From the NCBI GenBank assembly GCA_035561515.1, contig DATMXP010000022.1, positions 1-64,000 of the forward strand: DNA of 64,000 nucleotides. The letters are read 5' to 3'. The translations under genes were made by a program, and so were the position numbers. Below, piece after piece: positions 36,801 through 46,242 of this stretch; position 1 is the stretch's first letter, and every line of letters starts with the position of its first letter. The notes beneath the pieces were generated by a model. That model was given only the letters and a program-made list of their open reading frames with translations. It had not been told where the DNA came from and made no database searches. This stretch comes from Terriglobales bacterium. Its GTDB lineage: Bacteria; Acidobacteriota; Terriglobia; Terriglobales; Acidobacteriaceae.

Positions 36801-39800
36801 ATGATCCTTCCCTTCGTTCGCGAACTCTTCGCGGACGTGGAAAACTTACCAGCTTTTTCGCGTGTTGCCACCCACCTGAAAGCGGCCACGGGGCGTATAC
36901 GTGTTTCCGGGCTAACTCCCCCAGCGCAATTGCTCGTCAGCAGCCTGTTCCCGCACGCCCTGAACCGGCCCGTGATCCTGATTGTTGCGGATAACAAAAC
37001 CGCCGAATTGATGCTGCCGCAGGTGCAAGCGTTCTGCGAACTATCGGGGACGGTGTCGCCGGATGCCGTGGTGCTGCTGCCGGCGTATGACGTGTTGCCG
37101 TTCGAGAACATGTCGCCGCACCCGGAGATACAGGAAGCCCGTGCCAGGGCGTTGTGGAAGGTGACTACCGGGGCGGCGCGCATCGTGATTATTCCGGCAG
37201 GCGCGGCGCTGATGAAACTGCATGCGCCGGAGTTCTACTTCGACTCGGCGCAGGTGTTTCGCCGTGGCGAGACGGTGGACGTCGACAAGTTGGTCGCACA
37301 TCTGAATACGGTCGGGTACACGAAGACCGACGTAGTCGAGATGCCCGGCGAGTACGCGTTGCGCGGGGGAATCCTTGATGTGTATCCGCCGGAAGCTGAC
37401 CGGCCGTTGCGCGTGGAGTTTTTCGGCGATGAGGTGGAGTCGGTAAGGAAGTTCGATCCGGGAACGCAAAGGTCATCCACCGAGGTGGATGAAGTTCAAC
37501 TGTTGCCGCTCACTGATACGCCGGTTCGTGAAGACACGCTGGCGATGATCGGGGCTCGGCTTTCCGGGGAGCGACTGGGCGGGTCAGAAGAAGATATTGA
37601 AGAGGCGATCCGGTCAACAGGCGTGGCGGTCTTTCCCGGGTGGGAACTGTATTCACCGGTGGCCGGAGCGGGACAAAGTATTTTCGACCTGATGGGGAAT
37701 GCGGCAGTGGTTCTGAGCGAACCGACGGCCATTAAGGCGGAACTCGATCACTGGTGGGAGAGAGTGAATGCCGCGCATGAACGCAGCGGGGTTGGGAGCC
37801 TGGTGCGTCCGGAAGACCTGTACACGCCTCCGGATGATTGGTGGAACACGCTTGGGGATATGCCAGCGGCCGACCTCGAGCAACTTGGGATTGCGTCGTT
37901 TGAGACGGAGGAAGTCGCGTTTGGCTCGCGTCCGACGACGAAGTTCCATGGCTCGATCCCGGGAGTAGTGGAGGAAGTCAGGAAGCTGACGGGCGAGAAC
38001 CAACGCGTCATGTTCGCAGCGGGTAGCACCGGCGAAGTCGAGCGATTGGCGGAAGTGTTTACCGAGTACGGTGTGACGTTCCGACTGGGATCGCGAACGC
38101 CGCGTCCGGGAGAAACGTTCATCGACGATGCGGCTTACCTGGCCGGCGAAGAAGTTTCCACGATCATCGTGAAGGCATTCGTGCCAGATGGCCTGGTGCT
38201 TCCGGAAGCGCGGCTGGTGATTTTCGGAACGTACGACCTGTTCGACGAGTCAGAAGTGGCGGCGGCCCGTCCGCTGAAACAGAAGTCGAAGACGTCGGCG
38301 TTTGTCAGCGACTTCCGTGATCTCGCCATCGGCGATTACGTGGTGCACGTGGAGCACGGCATTGGCCAGTACCAGGGACTGAAGGAAATCCCTCAGGCGG
38401 ATGGCTCAAAAGCTGAGTTCATGGTGCTTGAGTACGCCGAAGGGGCGCGACTCTATGTCCCGCTTACACGCCTGGACCTGGTGCAGAAGTACAGGTCGGC
38501 AGAAGGTGCGCGTCCGGTACTGAACCGGCTCGGTACCGCGCAGTGGCAAAAGACGAAAGCACGCGTGAAGAAGGCCATGCGCGACATGGCCGAGGAATTA
38601 CTGAAGCTCTACGCGCAACGAAAGTTAGCACCGGGACATTCGTATCCGACGGATACCGAGTGGCAGAGGGAGTTTGAAGACGCGTTTGAGTTCAGCGAGA
38701 CAGACGATCAAATCTCCGCGATTTCGGACATCAAGAACGATATGCAGGCGTCTACGCCGATGGACCGCCTGCTGTGCGGTGATGTGGGATACGGTAAGAC
38801 GGAAGTGGCGATGCGAGCAGCGTTCAAGGCCGTAAGCGACAACCGGCAAGTGGCGGTGCTGGCGCCGACGACCGTCCTGGTGTTCCAGCACTTCGAGACA
38901 TTCAAGCGGCGGTTCGCGCAGTTCCCTATCCGGATCGAGATGCTGTCGCGATTCCGTAGCGCGAAAGAGCAGAAGGAGATCGTCGACAAGATCGAAAATG
39001 GCAAAGTCGACATCGTGGTGGGCACGCACCGGCTGCTGTCGAAAGATGTAAAGTTCAGCGATCTGGGGTTGGTGATTGTCGACGAAGAGCAGCGATTCGG
39101 GGTTGCGCATAAAGAAAAGCTCAAGCAAATGCGCAAAGAGGTGGATGTACTGACAATGTCGGCGACACCGATTCCGCGCACGATGCATATGGCGATGGTC
39201 GGGCTGCGCGACATGAGTGTGATCGAGACACCACCGAAAGACCGAATGGCGATTCAGACGGTGGTAGCGCCGTGGGATGAGAAGGTGCTTCGCAATGCCA
39301 TCGAGCACGAACTCGACCGTGGCGGCCAGGTGTATTTCATTCACAACCGAGTCGAATCGATTTACGAGATTGCCGCGAAGTTGCAGGAGCTTGTGCCGAA
39401 AGCACGCATCCTAGTTGGCCACGGTCAGATGACGGAGCGCGAGCTTGAGAAAGTGATGCTTGGGTTCATGCGGCACGAGGCGGATATTCTCGTCGCTACA
39501 ACGATCGTCGAGAACGGCCTGGATATTCCGCTATGCAACACAATCATCATCAATCGGGCGGACCGGCATGGGCTATCGGAGCTATACCAACTTCGTGGAC
39601 GCGTCGGCCGGTCGAATCGCCGCGCATATGCGTACTTATTGATTCCGGCGGATACGGAACTGTCGCCGATCGCACGAAGGAGATTGGCGGCGTTGAAAGA
39701 GTTCTCGGATCTAGGTGCGGGGTTCAAGATTGCGGCGCTCGATTTAGAGCTTCGCGGTGCAGGAAACCTGCTGGGTGGCGAGCAGAGCGGACATATCGAT

Positions 39801-40337
39801 GCCATTGGATTCGAGATGTACACCTCGATGCTCGAGCGAACAGTTCGCGAGCTGAAGGGCGAAGTCGAGGCTGAAGAAGCGGAAGTGGCGCTCAACCTTG
39901 GCTTAAATATCAGGATTCCTGCCGACTACATCACGGAAGAGAACCAGCGTTTGCGGATGTACAAGCGCGTTGCTGGAGTTGAGACGGAGAAGCAACTGGA
40001 AGACGTGACGGCGGAATTGGCCGATCGTTATGGCGAGCCGCCAGCGCCAGTGCGCACATTGCTGGAATACGCGACGCTGAAGCTACTGTGCCGACGTTTG
40101 AATGTGGTGGGCATCGACCGGCACCGTGATACGGTGAGCATCAAGTTCGGTGAGAATGCTGGGATAGATCCCGAGAAATTGATGCGTTTCGTGGCTACGA
40201 AGAAGGGTGCCAACTTCTCACCACAAGGCGTGTTGAAATACACTCTGGCTGTATCGGGTGCGGAGCAGGTTTTGGGGAACCTCCGTAATCTGCTGCAGAG
40301 CCTGGCCGGGCAGCAGCAACCCGTGTCCGCAAAATAG
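36801..40337 (+). CDS. mfd: transcription-repair coupling factor
   Basis: A 1178-residue SF2 translocase that removes RNA polymerase stalled at DNA damage and recruits UvrA. The N-terminal UvrB-like domain (EFFGDEVESVRKFDPGTQRS) is followed by the RNA polymerase-interacting domain (GDYVVHVEHGIGQY). The helicase motor has Walker A GDVGYGKT from residue 660, DEEQRFGV from residue 761, and SATPIPRT. The TRCF C-terminal domain is present (DYITEENQRLRMYKR). Length and order are normal. Confidence 0.97.
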   Translation: MILPFVRELFADVENLPAFSRVATHLKAATGRIRVSGLTPPAQLLVSSLFPHALNRPVILIVADNKTAELMLPQVQAFCELSGTVSPDAVVLLPAYDVLPFENMSPHPEIQEARARALWKVTTGAARIVIIPAGAALMKLHAPEFYFDSAQVFRRGETVDVDKLVAHLNTVGYTKTDVVEMPGEYALRGGILDVYPPEADRPLRVEFFGDEVESVRKFDPGTQRSSTEVDEVQLLPLTDTPVREDTLAMIGARLSGERLGGSEEDIEEAIRSTGVAVFPGWELYSPVAGAGQSIFDLMGNAAVVLSEPTAIKAELDHWWERVNAAHERSGVGSLVRPEDLYTPPDDWWNTLGDMPAADLEQLGIASFETEEVAFGSRPTTKFHGSIPGVVEEVRKLTGENQRVMFAAGSTGEVERLAEVFTEYGVTFRLGSRTPRPGETFIDDAAYLAGEEVSTIIVKAFVPDGLVLPEARLVIFGTYDLFDESEVAAARPLKQKSKTSAFVSDFRDLAIGDYVVHVEHGIGQYQGLKEIPQADGSKAEFMVLEYAEGARLYVPLTRLDLVQKYRSAEGARPVLNRLGTAQWQKTKARVKKAMRDMAEELLKLYAQRKLAPGHSYPTDTEWQREFEDAFEFSETDDQISAISDIKNDMQASTPMDRLLCGDVGYGKTEVAMRAAFKAVSDNRQVAVLAPTTVLVFQHFETFKRRFAQFPIRIEMLSRFRSAKEQKEIVDKIENGKVDIVVGTHRLLSKDVKFSDLGLVIVDEEQRFGVAHKEKLKQMRKEVDVLTMSATPIPRTMHMAMVGLRDMSVIETPPKDRMAIQTVVAPWDEKVLRNAIEHELDRGGQVYFIHNRVESIYEIAAKLQELVPKARILVGHGQMTERELEKVMLGFMRHEADILVATTIVENGLDIPLCNTIIINRADRHGLSELYQLRGRVGRSNRRAYAYLLIPADTELSPIARRRLAALKEFSDLGAGFKIAALDLELRGAGNLLGGEQSGHIDAIGFEMYTSMLERTVRELKGEVEAEEAEVALNLGLNIRIPADYITEENQRLRMYKRVAGVETEKQLEDVTAELADRYGEPPAPVRTLLEYATLKLLCRRLNVVGIDRHRDTVSIKFGENAGIDPEKLMRFVATKKGANFSPQGVLKYTLAVSGAEQVLGNLRNLLQSLAGQQQPVSAK

Positions 40338-40363
40338 CTGAAACCGGAATTGAAAGGCATTCA

Positions 40364-42082
40364 ATGAAGATCGTCGTCGCGCTGGTGGCAGTGCTGTCTT
40401 TCGCCATGGCCGTATTTGCTCAAACGGAACAGAAACCTGCAGCGGATTGGGATCGCGTGGTGGATGAGTTTTTCGACACGTACTTCGAGAACAATCCGAC
40501 GGCAGCTAGCTATGCCGGTCTGCATCAGTACGACACGAAACTTGAGGACTATTCCCGGGCTGGAGTGAACAAAGAGATTCGCTGGGCCAAGGACTGGCTT
40601 GCGCGTTTCGATGCGTTTGACACGTCGAAACTCAATCTTGAGCAGCGCCAGGATCACGCGCTCGTGGTCAACACGCTGAAGGGAAATCTTCTCGAACTCG
40701 AAGACATTCGTAAATGGGAACGCAGCCCGGACCGCTACTCCAGCGGCATTACACAGAGCGCGTTCCTCATCATGTCGAGAAATTTCGCTCCGGCAGATGA
40801 GCGGCTGCGATCGCTGATCGCGCGTGAGAAACAAATGCCGATAGTGTTCAAGGCGGCGCGGCAAAACCTGAAGAATCCGCCGAAGATTTACACCGAGGTG
40901 GCGCTGCAACAGGTGCCCGGCATCATCAGCTTTTTCCAGAATGACGTACCCAAGGCCTTCACCGAGGTAAAGGATCCGAAGCTTCTCGCCGAGTTCAAGA
41001 AGTCGAATGATGCGGTGATCGCAGCACTTCGCGGTTACGAGACGTTTCTGAAGAAGGATGTTCTTCCGCGTTCGAATGGCGACTTCCGCATCGGCCCCGA
41101 CAAGTTCAGGAAGAAGTTGCTGTACGACGAATTTGTAGATATTCCGCTCGATCACCTGCTTGAGATTGGATATGCGGACTTACGGAAGAACCAACAGGAG
41201 TTCAAACGCGTCGCTGCTTTGGTCGATCCGAAGAAGACGCCTGAGCAGATCCTGGAGGAGTTGCAGAACGATCATCCGACGGGAGATCAACTGTTGCAGT
41301 CGTTCCGTGATGTGCTGGCTGGAATCCGAAGCTACATCGTCGAGAAGAAAATACTGACTATTCCGTCGCCGGTACCGCCGATTGTGCAGGAAACGCCTCC
41401 GTTTGCGCGCGCCTTGAGTTCGGCGTCGATGGACACGCCGGGTCCGTACGAGAAAGTCGCGAAGGAAGCCTACTTCAACGTGACCTTGCCGGAGAAAGAC
41501 TGGTCGAAGGAGCGAACAGAAGACTGGCTCAGGGGATTCAATCGCGGGACCATTATCAGCACGGCGATCCACGAGGCGTATCCGGGGCATTACACGCAGT
41601 TTCTGTGGGTACCGTCTGCACCGTCGAAGATCAGAAAGTTATTGGGTGCGGGCAGCAATGCTGAGGGTTGGGCCCATTACACCGAGCAGATGATGCTCGA
41701 CGAAGGCTACGGGAATAACGACCCGAAACTTCGGTTGGGCCAGATTATTGATGCCCTGCTGCGCGATGCGCGCTTTATCGTCGGCATATCGATGCACACG
41801 GGCGACATGACATTTGAACAGGCGAAGGAATTCTTCGTAAAAGAGGGATACCAGTCGAAAGGCACCGCGGAACAAGAAAGCAAGCGCGGGACGAGCGATC
41901 CTACATATCTGATCTATACGCTCGGCAAGCTGCAAATCCTGAAATTGCGTGAGGACTATCACAAGAAGATGGGCGACAAGTTCACTCTGCAAGAGTTCCA
42001 CGATACATTTCTGAAGCAAGGGTTCCCGCCAGTGAAGTTCGTGCGCGAGACGATGCTGGGTGACAATAGTCCAGTTCTGTAG
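40364..42082 (+). CDS. DUF885 family secreted metallopeptidase
   Basis: 572 residues with a signal peptide (IVVALVAVLSFAMAVFAQ). The protein belongs to the DUF885 family, whose zinc-site motif HEAYPGH is at residues 403-409, with the downstream acidic stretch AEGWAHYTEQMMLDEGYG supplying the third ligand. Related proteins are gluzincin-like carboxypeptidases or aminopeptidases, but few have been studied. AAAGG precedes the ATG. The neighbours galU and another secreted metallopeptidase (43106) are on the same strand, separated by gaps of 117 and 30 bases. Confidence 0.9.
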   Translation: MKIVVALVAVLSFAMAVFAQTEQKPAADWDRVVDEFFDTYFENNPTAASYAGLHQYDTKLEDYSRAGVNKEIRWAKDWLARFDAFDTSKLNLEQRQDHALVVNTLKGNLLELEDIRKWERSPDRYSSGITQSAFLIMSRNFAPADERLRSLIAREKQMPIVFKAARQNLKNPPKIYTEVALQQVPGIISFFQNDVPKAFTEVKDPKLLAEFKKSNDAVIAALRGYETFLKKDVLPRSNGDFRIGPDKFRKKLLYDEFVDIPLDHLLEIGYADLRKNQQEFKRVAALVDPKKTPEQILEELQNDHPTGDQLLQSFRDVLAGIRSYIVEKKILTIPSPVPPIVQETPPFARALSSASMDTPGPYEKVAKEAYFNVTLPEKDWSKERTEDWLRGFNRGTIISTAIHEAYPGHYTQFLWVPSAPSKIRKLLGAGSNAEGWAHYTEQMMLDEGYGNNDPKLRLGQIIDALLRDARFIVGISMHTGDMTFEQAKEFFVKEGYQSKGTAEQESKRGTSDPTYLIYTLGKLQILKLREDYHKKMGDKFTLQEFHDTFLKQGFPPVKFVRETMLGDNSPVL

Positions 42083-42199
42083 CTGGTTTTGGGCGGCTGC
42101 CAAATATCACCGACTGGCGGTCGACGATCTGCTAGAGTTTTTCGGCGCTGTGGTACTGTACTCGTTCCGTGCAGGTTGCGCGGACGCATCCAATTGCCT

Positions 42200-43075
42200 A
42201 TGAAAGTTCGCAAAGCCGTTTTCCCCGCTGCCGGGCTTGGTACCCGGTTTCTTCCCGCAACGAAAGCGCAACCGAAAGAAATGCTTCCCCTGGTGGATAA
42301 GCCCATCATCCAGTATGGGGTGGAGGAGGCCATGGCGGCCGGTTGCGATCAAATCGTGATGGTTACCGGTCGCGGTAAAGTCGCCATCGAAGACCACTTC
42401 GACGTCAGCTACGAACTCGAGCACATGTTGCAGGAGCGCGGGAAAACGGATCTGCTGGCGGTCGTCCGGCAGATTTCGGACATGATTCACGTTTCCTACG
42501 TGCGGCAGAAAGAGGCGATGGGCCTTGGGCACGCGGTGCTGACCGCGCGTGAGTTGATTGGCAACGAGCCTTTCGCAGTGCTGCTGGCCGACGACGTGAT
42601 CGATGCCGAAGTTCCCTGCCTGAAACAAATGATGCAGGTCTTCAATGAAACGCAGTCGTCGGTCATTGCGACGCAGGTGATCGAGGGCGAAGCGATATCC
42701 GCATACGGAGTGATCGCCGCAAAACCGGTCCACGGCAAATTTGAGGGCAAGCTGTTTGAAATTACCGATTTGGTCGAAAAGCCAAAGCTCGAAGAAGCGC
42801 CTTCGAATATGGCCATTATCGGGCGGTACATACTTACGCCACGAATCTTCGAGATGCTGCAAAATACGCCCCTGGGCCGCGGCGGCGAACTGCAGCTTAC
42901 CGACGGAATGCGGCAATTGCTGAAGCACGAAAAAATCTACGGGTATGTGTTTGACGGCAAGCGTCACGACACCGGAGACAAGCTGGGCTTCCTGAAGGCG
43001 ACTGTGGAGTTTGCGCTGAAGCGGCCCGACTTGAAAGACCAGTTCCGGACGTGGCTGAAAGAAATTCCCCTGTAG
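42200..43075 (+). CDS. galU: UTP--glucose-1-phosphate uridylyltransferase
   Basis: 291 residues. It makes UDP-glucose for glycan and lipopolysaccharide synthesis. The N-terminal signature FPAAGLGTRFLPATKAQPKE (uridine-binding loop) is followed by LPLVDKPIIQYGVEEA. Later come GLGHAVLTAR, LADDVID, LVEKPK and the C-terminal YGYVFDGKRHDTGDKLGFL. The open frame begins at 42089, but homology starts at this ATG. It sits between two secreted metallopeptidase genes. Confidence 0.97.
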   Translation: MKVRKAVFPAAGLGTRFLPATKAQPKEMLPLVDKPIIQYGVEEAMAAGCDQIVMVTGRGKVAIEDHFDVSYELEHMLQERGKTDLLAVVRQISDMIHVSYVRQKEAMGLGHAVLTARELIGNEPFAVLLADDVIDAEVPCLKQMMQVFNETQSSVIATQVIEGEAISAYGVIAAKPVHGKFEGKLFEITDLVEKPKLEEAPSNMAIIGRYILTPRIFEMLQNTPLGRGGELQLTDGMRQLLKHEKIYGYVFDGKRHDTGDKLGFLKATVEFALKRPDLKDQFRTWLKEIPL

Positions 43076-43105
43076 TGCCGGACTCACAACAGAAGAAGAG
43101 GAAAT

Positions 43106-44866
43106 ATGCGCACACTTGGAATTGCTTTGCTTATGCTCCCCCTGCTTGGAATCACGTGTATGACACAAGAGAAGAAAGATTCGAATCCTGTGCCTGGAGA
43201 GAGTGAACTTAAAACGATGACGGCGAGATTCTCGCCGACGCCAATTCGAGTGGACACTTCGAAATTGAGTGAAGGCGATAAGAAGGCGCTGGCCAAGCTG
43301 GTTCAGGCCGCCCGTCTGCTAAACCCACTGTTCATGAAGCAACTCTGGGAGAAGAATCTGGCCACGTGGGAAACGGTGAAAAGTGATGCTACGCCGCTGG
43401 GTAAGGCTCGCGCCGAGTACTACTGGATTAACAAGGGGCCGTGGTCGGCGCTTGATGAGCAGATGGCATTTATGCCCGGCGTGCCGGAACGCAAGTTGCT
43501 GGGCGCGAACTTCTATCCGGAGGACATGAGCAAGGTCGACTTCGAGACATGGGTGAAGACTTTACCGGAAGCCCAGCAGACTGAGGCTACCGGGTTTTTC
43601 ACGGTTGTCCGCCGGGATGAGAAGAACAAACTGAAGTTGGTTCCCTACAGCGTGGAGTACAAGCCTGAGCTGGAACAAATCGCGGGCTTATTCAAGGAAG
43701 CTGCCGGCCTTACGACGAATGCCACTCTGAAGACGTTCCTCGAGACACGCGCGGCGGCATTCCTGTCGAACGATTACTACGAAAGCGACGTGGCATGGAT
43801 GGATCTCGATGCACCGATCGATGTAACGTTCGGTCCCTACGAGACCTACAACGACGAACTTTTCAATTACAAGGCGGCCTTTGAGGCATATGTCACGCTT
43901 CGCGACGACGCTGAGACGAACAAGCTGAAGGCTTTTACGACGCACCTACAGGAGATCGAGAACAATCTCCCAATCGATCCGCGATTCCGAAATCCGAAGC
44001 TGGGCTCGACGGCAGCGATCCGCGTTGTGAACTCCGTATTCAGCGCGGGCGATGGTGACCACGGCGTCCAGACCGCAGCGTTCAACCTGCCAAATGATGA
44101 GCGGGTGGTTGCGGAGAAGGGCGCGAAGCGCGTGATGCTGAAGAACATCCAGGAAGCGAAATTCAAAAGCGTGCTGATGCCGATCGCGGATCAGATGCTG
44201 ACAAAGCAAGCGCGCGCTGATGTCGCTTTCGAGCCTTTCTTTACGCACATTCTGGCGCACGAATTGGTTCATGCACTCGGACCGCAGCAGATTACGGTAG
44301 CGGGAAAGAAAACTTCTCCGCGTCAGCAACTGAAGGAACTGTACTCTTCCATCGAAGAAGCGAAAGCGGATGCGACTGGCCTGTTTGCACTGCAGTACAT
44401 GATGGAGAACGCAAAGCGGTTGAAGATGGATGGCGTCTTGAAGAGCGGAGAGGTCGCGGAACGCCAGATGTATACGACGTTCCTGGCATCGACATTCCGC
44501 ACCCTACGATTCGGTATCACCGAAGCGCATGGGAAAGGCATGGCCTTCCAGTTCAACTACCTCATGGACAAAGGCGGGTTCGTGCAGAATCCGGACGGCA
44601 CCTTTGCGGTGGACTTCAAGAAAATCAAAGGGGCTGTGCGGGATCTTACGAACACGCTACTGATGCTTGAAGCGAACGGCGACTACGCGGCGGCGAAGAA
44701 GATGCTCGACGAGATGGTGGTGATCCGGCCAGCCACGCAGAAGGCACTCGACAAACTGAAAGGTATTCCGGTGGACATCGAACCGAGATACTTGACTGCG
44801 AACGAGATCGCTCCGGAAAACGAGACGGTAAAGGCCACAGGTCACGAAAGCCCGAAGCAGAAGTAG
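43106..44866 (+). CDS. M49-type (dipeptidyl peptidase III-like) zinc metallopeptidase
   Basis: 586 residues with a probable signal peptide (TLGIALLMLPLLGITC), where the Cys may be lipidated. The zinc site is HELVH at residues 385-389, followed by the second motif EEAKAD at 417-422. This is the HExxH-plus-EExxAD form of the M49 family, where classical DPP III has a hexapeptide HExxGH. The late FGITEAHGKGMAFQFNYL is also conserved in the family. It probably removes dipeptides from the N-termini of short peptides outside the cytoplasm. GAGGAAAT precedes the ATG. A shared terminator follows. Confidence 0.82.
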   Translation: MRTLGIALLMLPLLGITCMTQEKKDSNPVPGESELKTMTARFSPTPIRVDTSKLSEGDKKALAKLVQAARLLNPLFMKQLWEKNLATWETVKSDATPLGKARAEYYWINKGPWSALDEQMAFMPGVPERKLLGANFYPEDMSKVDFETWVKTLPEAQQTEATGFFTVVRRDEKNKLKLVPYSVEYKPELEQIAGLFKEAAGLTTNATLKTFLETRAAAFLSNDYYESDVAWMDLDAPIDVTFGPYETYNDELFNYKAAFEAYVTLRDDAETNKLKAFTTHLQEIENNLPIDPRFRNPKLGSTAAIRVVNSVFSAGDGDHGVQTAAFNLPNDERVVAEKGAKRVMLKNIQEAKFKSVLMPIADQMLTKQARADVAFEPFFTHILAHELVHALGPQQITVAGKKTSPRQQLKELYSSIEEAKADATGLFALQYMMENAKRLKMDGVLKSGEVAERQMYTTFLASTFRTLRFGITEAHGKGMAFQFNYLMDKGGFVQNPDGTFAVDFKKIKGAVRDLTNTLLMLEANGDYAAAKKMLDEMVVIRPATQKALDKLKGIPVDIEPRYLTANEIAPENETVKATGHESPKQK

Positions 44867-44882
44867 TTCATCCTGTAAAAAG

Positions 44883-44912
44883 ATGCCCGGCGAGATGCCG
44901 GGCATTTTATTT
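44883..44912. terminator. bidirectional intrinsic terminator
   Basis: Stem ATGCCCGGC (44883-44891) / GCCGGGCAT (44897-44905) with a GAGAT loop, followed by TTTATTTTA on the plus strand and preceded by TAAAAAG for the minus strand. It lies between the convergent M49 peptidase gene and arsM. Confidence 0.9.
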
Positions 44913-44924
44913 TATGGATGAAGA

Positions 44925-45713
44925 TTAACGCTTGCGACCATGAAGCTTGATGGAAGCGACTGCGCTCACAGCGACGGTAGCCACAGGGTCGGCACCACAG
45001 CACCCGGACGCTTCTCCCGCGAGAACCGAAGCCAACTTCGACCCGAAGATGACTTCGGGGATGGTCACGTCTGAAAGCCCTGCTTCATGGGCTTCGCGGA
45101 CGTATTCGCCCATCGGCAACGCGCCCGAAATACATCCGACATAAGCGCTGACGTCGTTCTTGATCGTCTCCGGCAATTCGGCCAGCAACACGATGTCGCT
45201 AACGGCAAAGTGGCCTCCGGGCTTAAGAACGCGGGCAATCTCACGGAATACGGCCGGCTTGTCGGGACTGAGATTGATGACGCAGTTGCTGATCACCAAG
45301 TCCACGGTGTTGGATTCGACCGGCAACGATTCGATCTGCCCTTTCCGAAACTCGACATTGGTAGCGCCAAGATTGACGGCATTCTCACGTGCACGGGCCA
45401 GCATATCGTCGGTCATATCGACACCGATGACTTTCCCGGTAGGTCCGACTCTGCGCCAGGCGAGGAAGGCGTCGAATCCCGCACCGCTGCCGAGATCGAG
45501 AACCGTCATGCCAGGCTGAATTCCCGAGAGGGCGAGAGGATTGCCGCAGCCCAGGCCCAGGTTGGCATCACCGGCAATTCTGAGGTCTTCGGCGGTATAA
45601 CCGATTGCCGCTGCAACCGAATCCTTGGATCCGCAGCCGCAACCCGATACTTCGCCTCGAGCGACTGCCCCGTACTTTTCCTGCACAGCTTCCAAAACCT
45701 GAAGTTTTTCCAT
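44925..45713 (-). CDS. arsM: arsenite S-adenosylmethionine methyltransferase
   Basis: About 262 residues. It methylates As(III) with SAM, giving volatile or less toxic methylarsenicals. SAM motif I is VLDLGSGAGFD. Arsenic-binding cysteines are in place: the GCGCG cluster (residues 25-27), Cys144 in SNCVINLSPDK, and Cys194 in YVGCISGALP. A CC pair lies near the C-terminus (238-239). The frame opens at 45758, but AAAGGAC just upstream supports the ATG at 45713. It is divergent from arsR, with palindromic sites between them, so ArsR is the likely repressor. Confidence 0.95.
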   Translation of the reverse strand: MEKLQVLEAVQEKYGAVARGEVSGCGCGSKDSVAAAIGYTAEDLRIAGDANLGLGCGNPLALSGIQPGMTVLDLGSGAGFDAFLAWRRVGPTGKVIGVDMTDDMLARARENAVNLGATNVEFRKGQIESLPVESNTVDLVISNCVINLSPDKPAVFREIARVLKPGGHFAVSDIVLLAELPETIKNDVSAYVGCISGALPMGEYVREAHEAGLSDVTIPEVIFGSKLASVLAGEASGCCGADPVATVAVSAVASIKLHGRKR

Positions 45714-45730
45714 AACCGTCCTTTCGGGAA

Positions 45731-45754
45731 CTATATTCGCATTTGCGAATATAG
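45731..45754. promoter_or_regulatory. ArsR operator, perfect palindrome
   Basis: Arms CTATATTCGCA (45731-45741) and TGCGAATATAG (45744-45754) are perfectly inverted around TT. The site lies 17 bases upstream of the arsM start. It has the size and dyad form of an ArsR/SmtB operator. Confidence 0.8.
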
Positions 45755-45764
45755 GCAAGCCGTA

Positions 45765-45790
45765 GTATATTTGTCAAGGCGAATATATAC
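45765..45790. promoter_or_regulatory. second, imperfect ArsR-type palindrome
   Basis: GTATATTTG at 45765-45773 and CGAATATATAC at 45780-45790 form a weaker inverted repeat related to the perfect one, in the arsM-arsR gap nearer arsR. Confidence 0.5.
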
Positions 45791-45816
45791 GTGCCTTAAA
45801 AAATATGGGGACCGAC

Positions 45817-46191
45817 ATGGAAACGCTGCTGCGGGCGCTTAGCGAAAAGGTGCGCTTGCGGATTCTTCACCTGATCGGCGACACGGAGCTGTGCGTGTGT
45901 TTCTTCGTGGAATCCCTGCAACTGCCACAGCCCACGATCTCTCGACATCTGGGTTATTTGCGCCGCTCCAACCTGGTGTCTGCGCGGCGTGAAGGTCTGT
46001 GGATGCACTATCGCGTGCAAGTCCCCGGTGATCCACAGGTAGCCCAGGTCCTCAGGGATGTCATGAGGTGGTGTGACTCGCAGCCTGACATGCAGAAAGA
46101 CCGCCAGCGGTTGACGCAAGCGTGCTGCGCGCCAGAAAAGTTTGTAAAGCTCGAAAACGTGCCACTGCCGAAGCCGGTCGGCAAGCAGTAA
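45817..46191 (+). CDS. arsR: ArsR-family arsenic-responsive repressor
   Basis: About 124 residues, a winged-helix repressor. The As(III) sensor ELCVCFF has Cys26 and Cys28 in the alpha-3 helix, the classical CVC motif. The recognition helix is QPTISRHLGYLRRSNLV. CC is repeated near the C-terminus (ACCAPEK). Two starts are possible: ATG 45805 (first in frame) and ATG 45817, which has GGGGA six bases upstream. I prefer the latter. Divergent from arsM with palindromic operators between, so it should repress both itself and arsM until arsenite binds. Confidence 0.93.
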   Translation: METLLRALSEKVRLRILHLIGDTELCVCFFVESLQLPQPTISRHLGYLRRSNLVSARREGLWMHYRVQVPGDPQVAQVLRDVMRWCDSQPDMQKDRQRLTQACCAPEKFVKLENVPLPKPVGKQ

Positions 46192-46226
46192 CTGCCTGGT
46201 TGATAGGGACGCGAGACCGTTTCTAT

Positions 46227-46232
46227 TACAAT
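46227..46232 (+). promoter_or_regulatory. -10-like TACAAT before aroC
   Basis: TACAAT ends ten bases before the aroC ATG. TTGATA at 46200-46205 is an imperfect -35, but the 21-base spacer is too long. Confidence 0.35.
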
Positions 46233-46242
46233 CGAAAGTTCT

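Noticed and set aside
38625..39344. Minus-strand frame inside mfd
   Set aside because: It is antisense to the helicase core and is His/Arg/Leu-rich without a recognisable domain.
42107..43168. Minus-strand frame opposite galU
   Set aside because: It mirrors galU codons and has no start signal.
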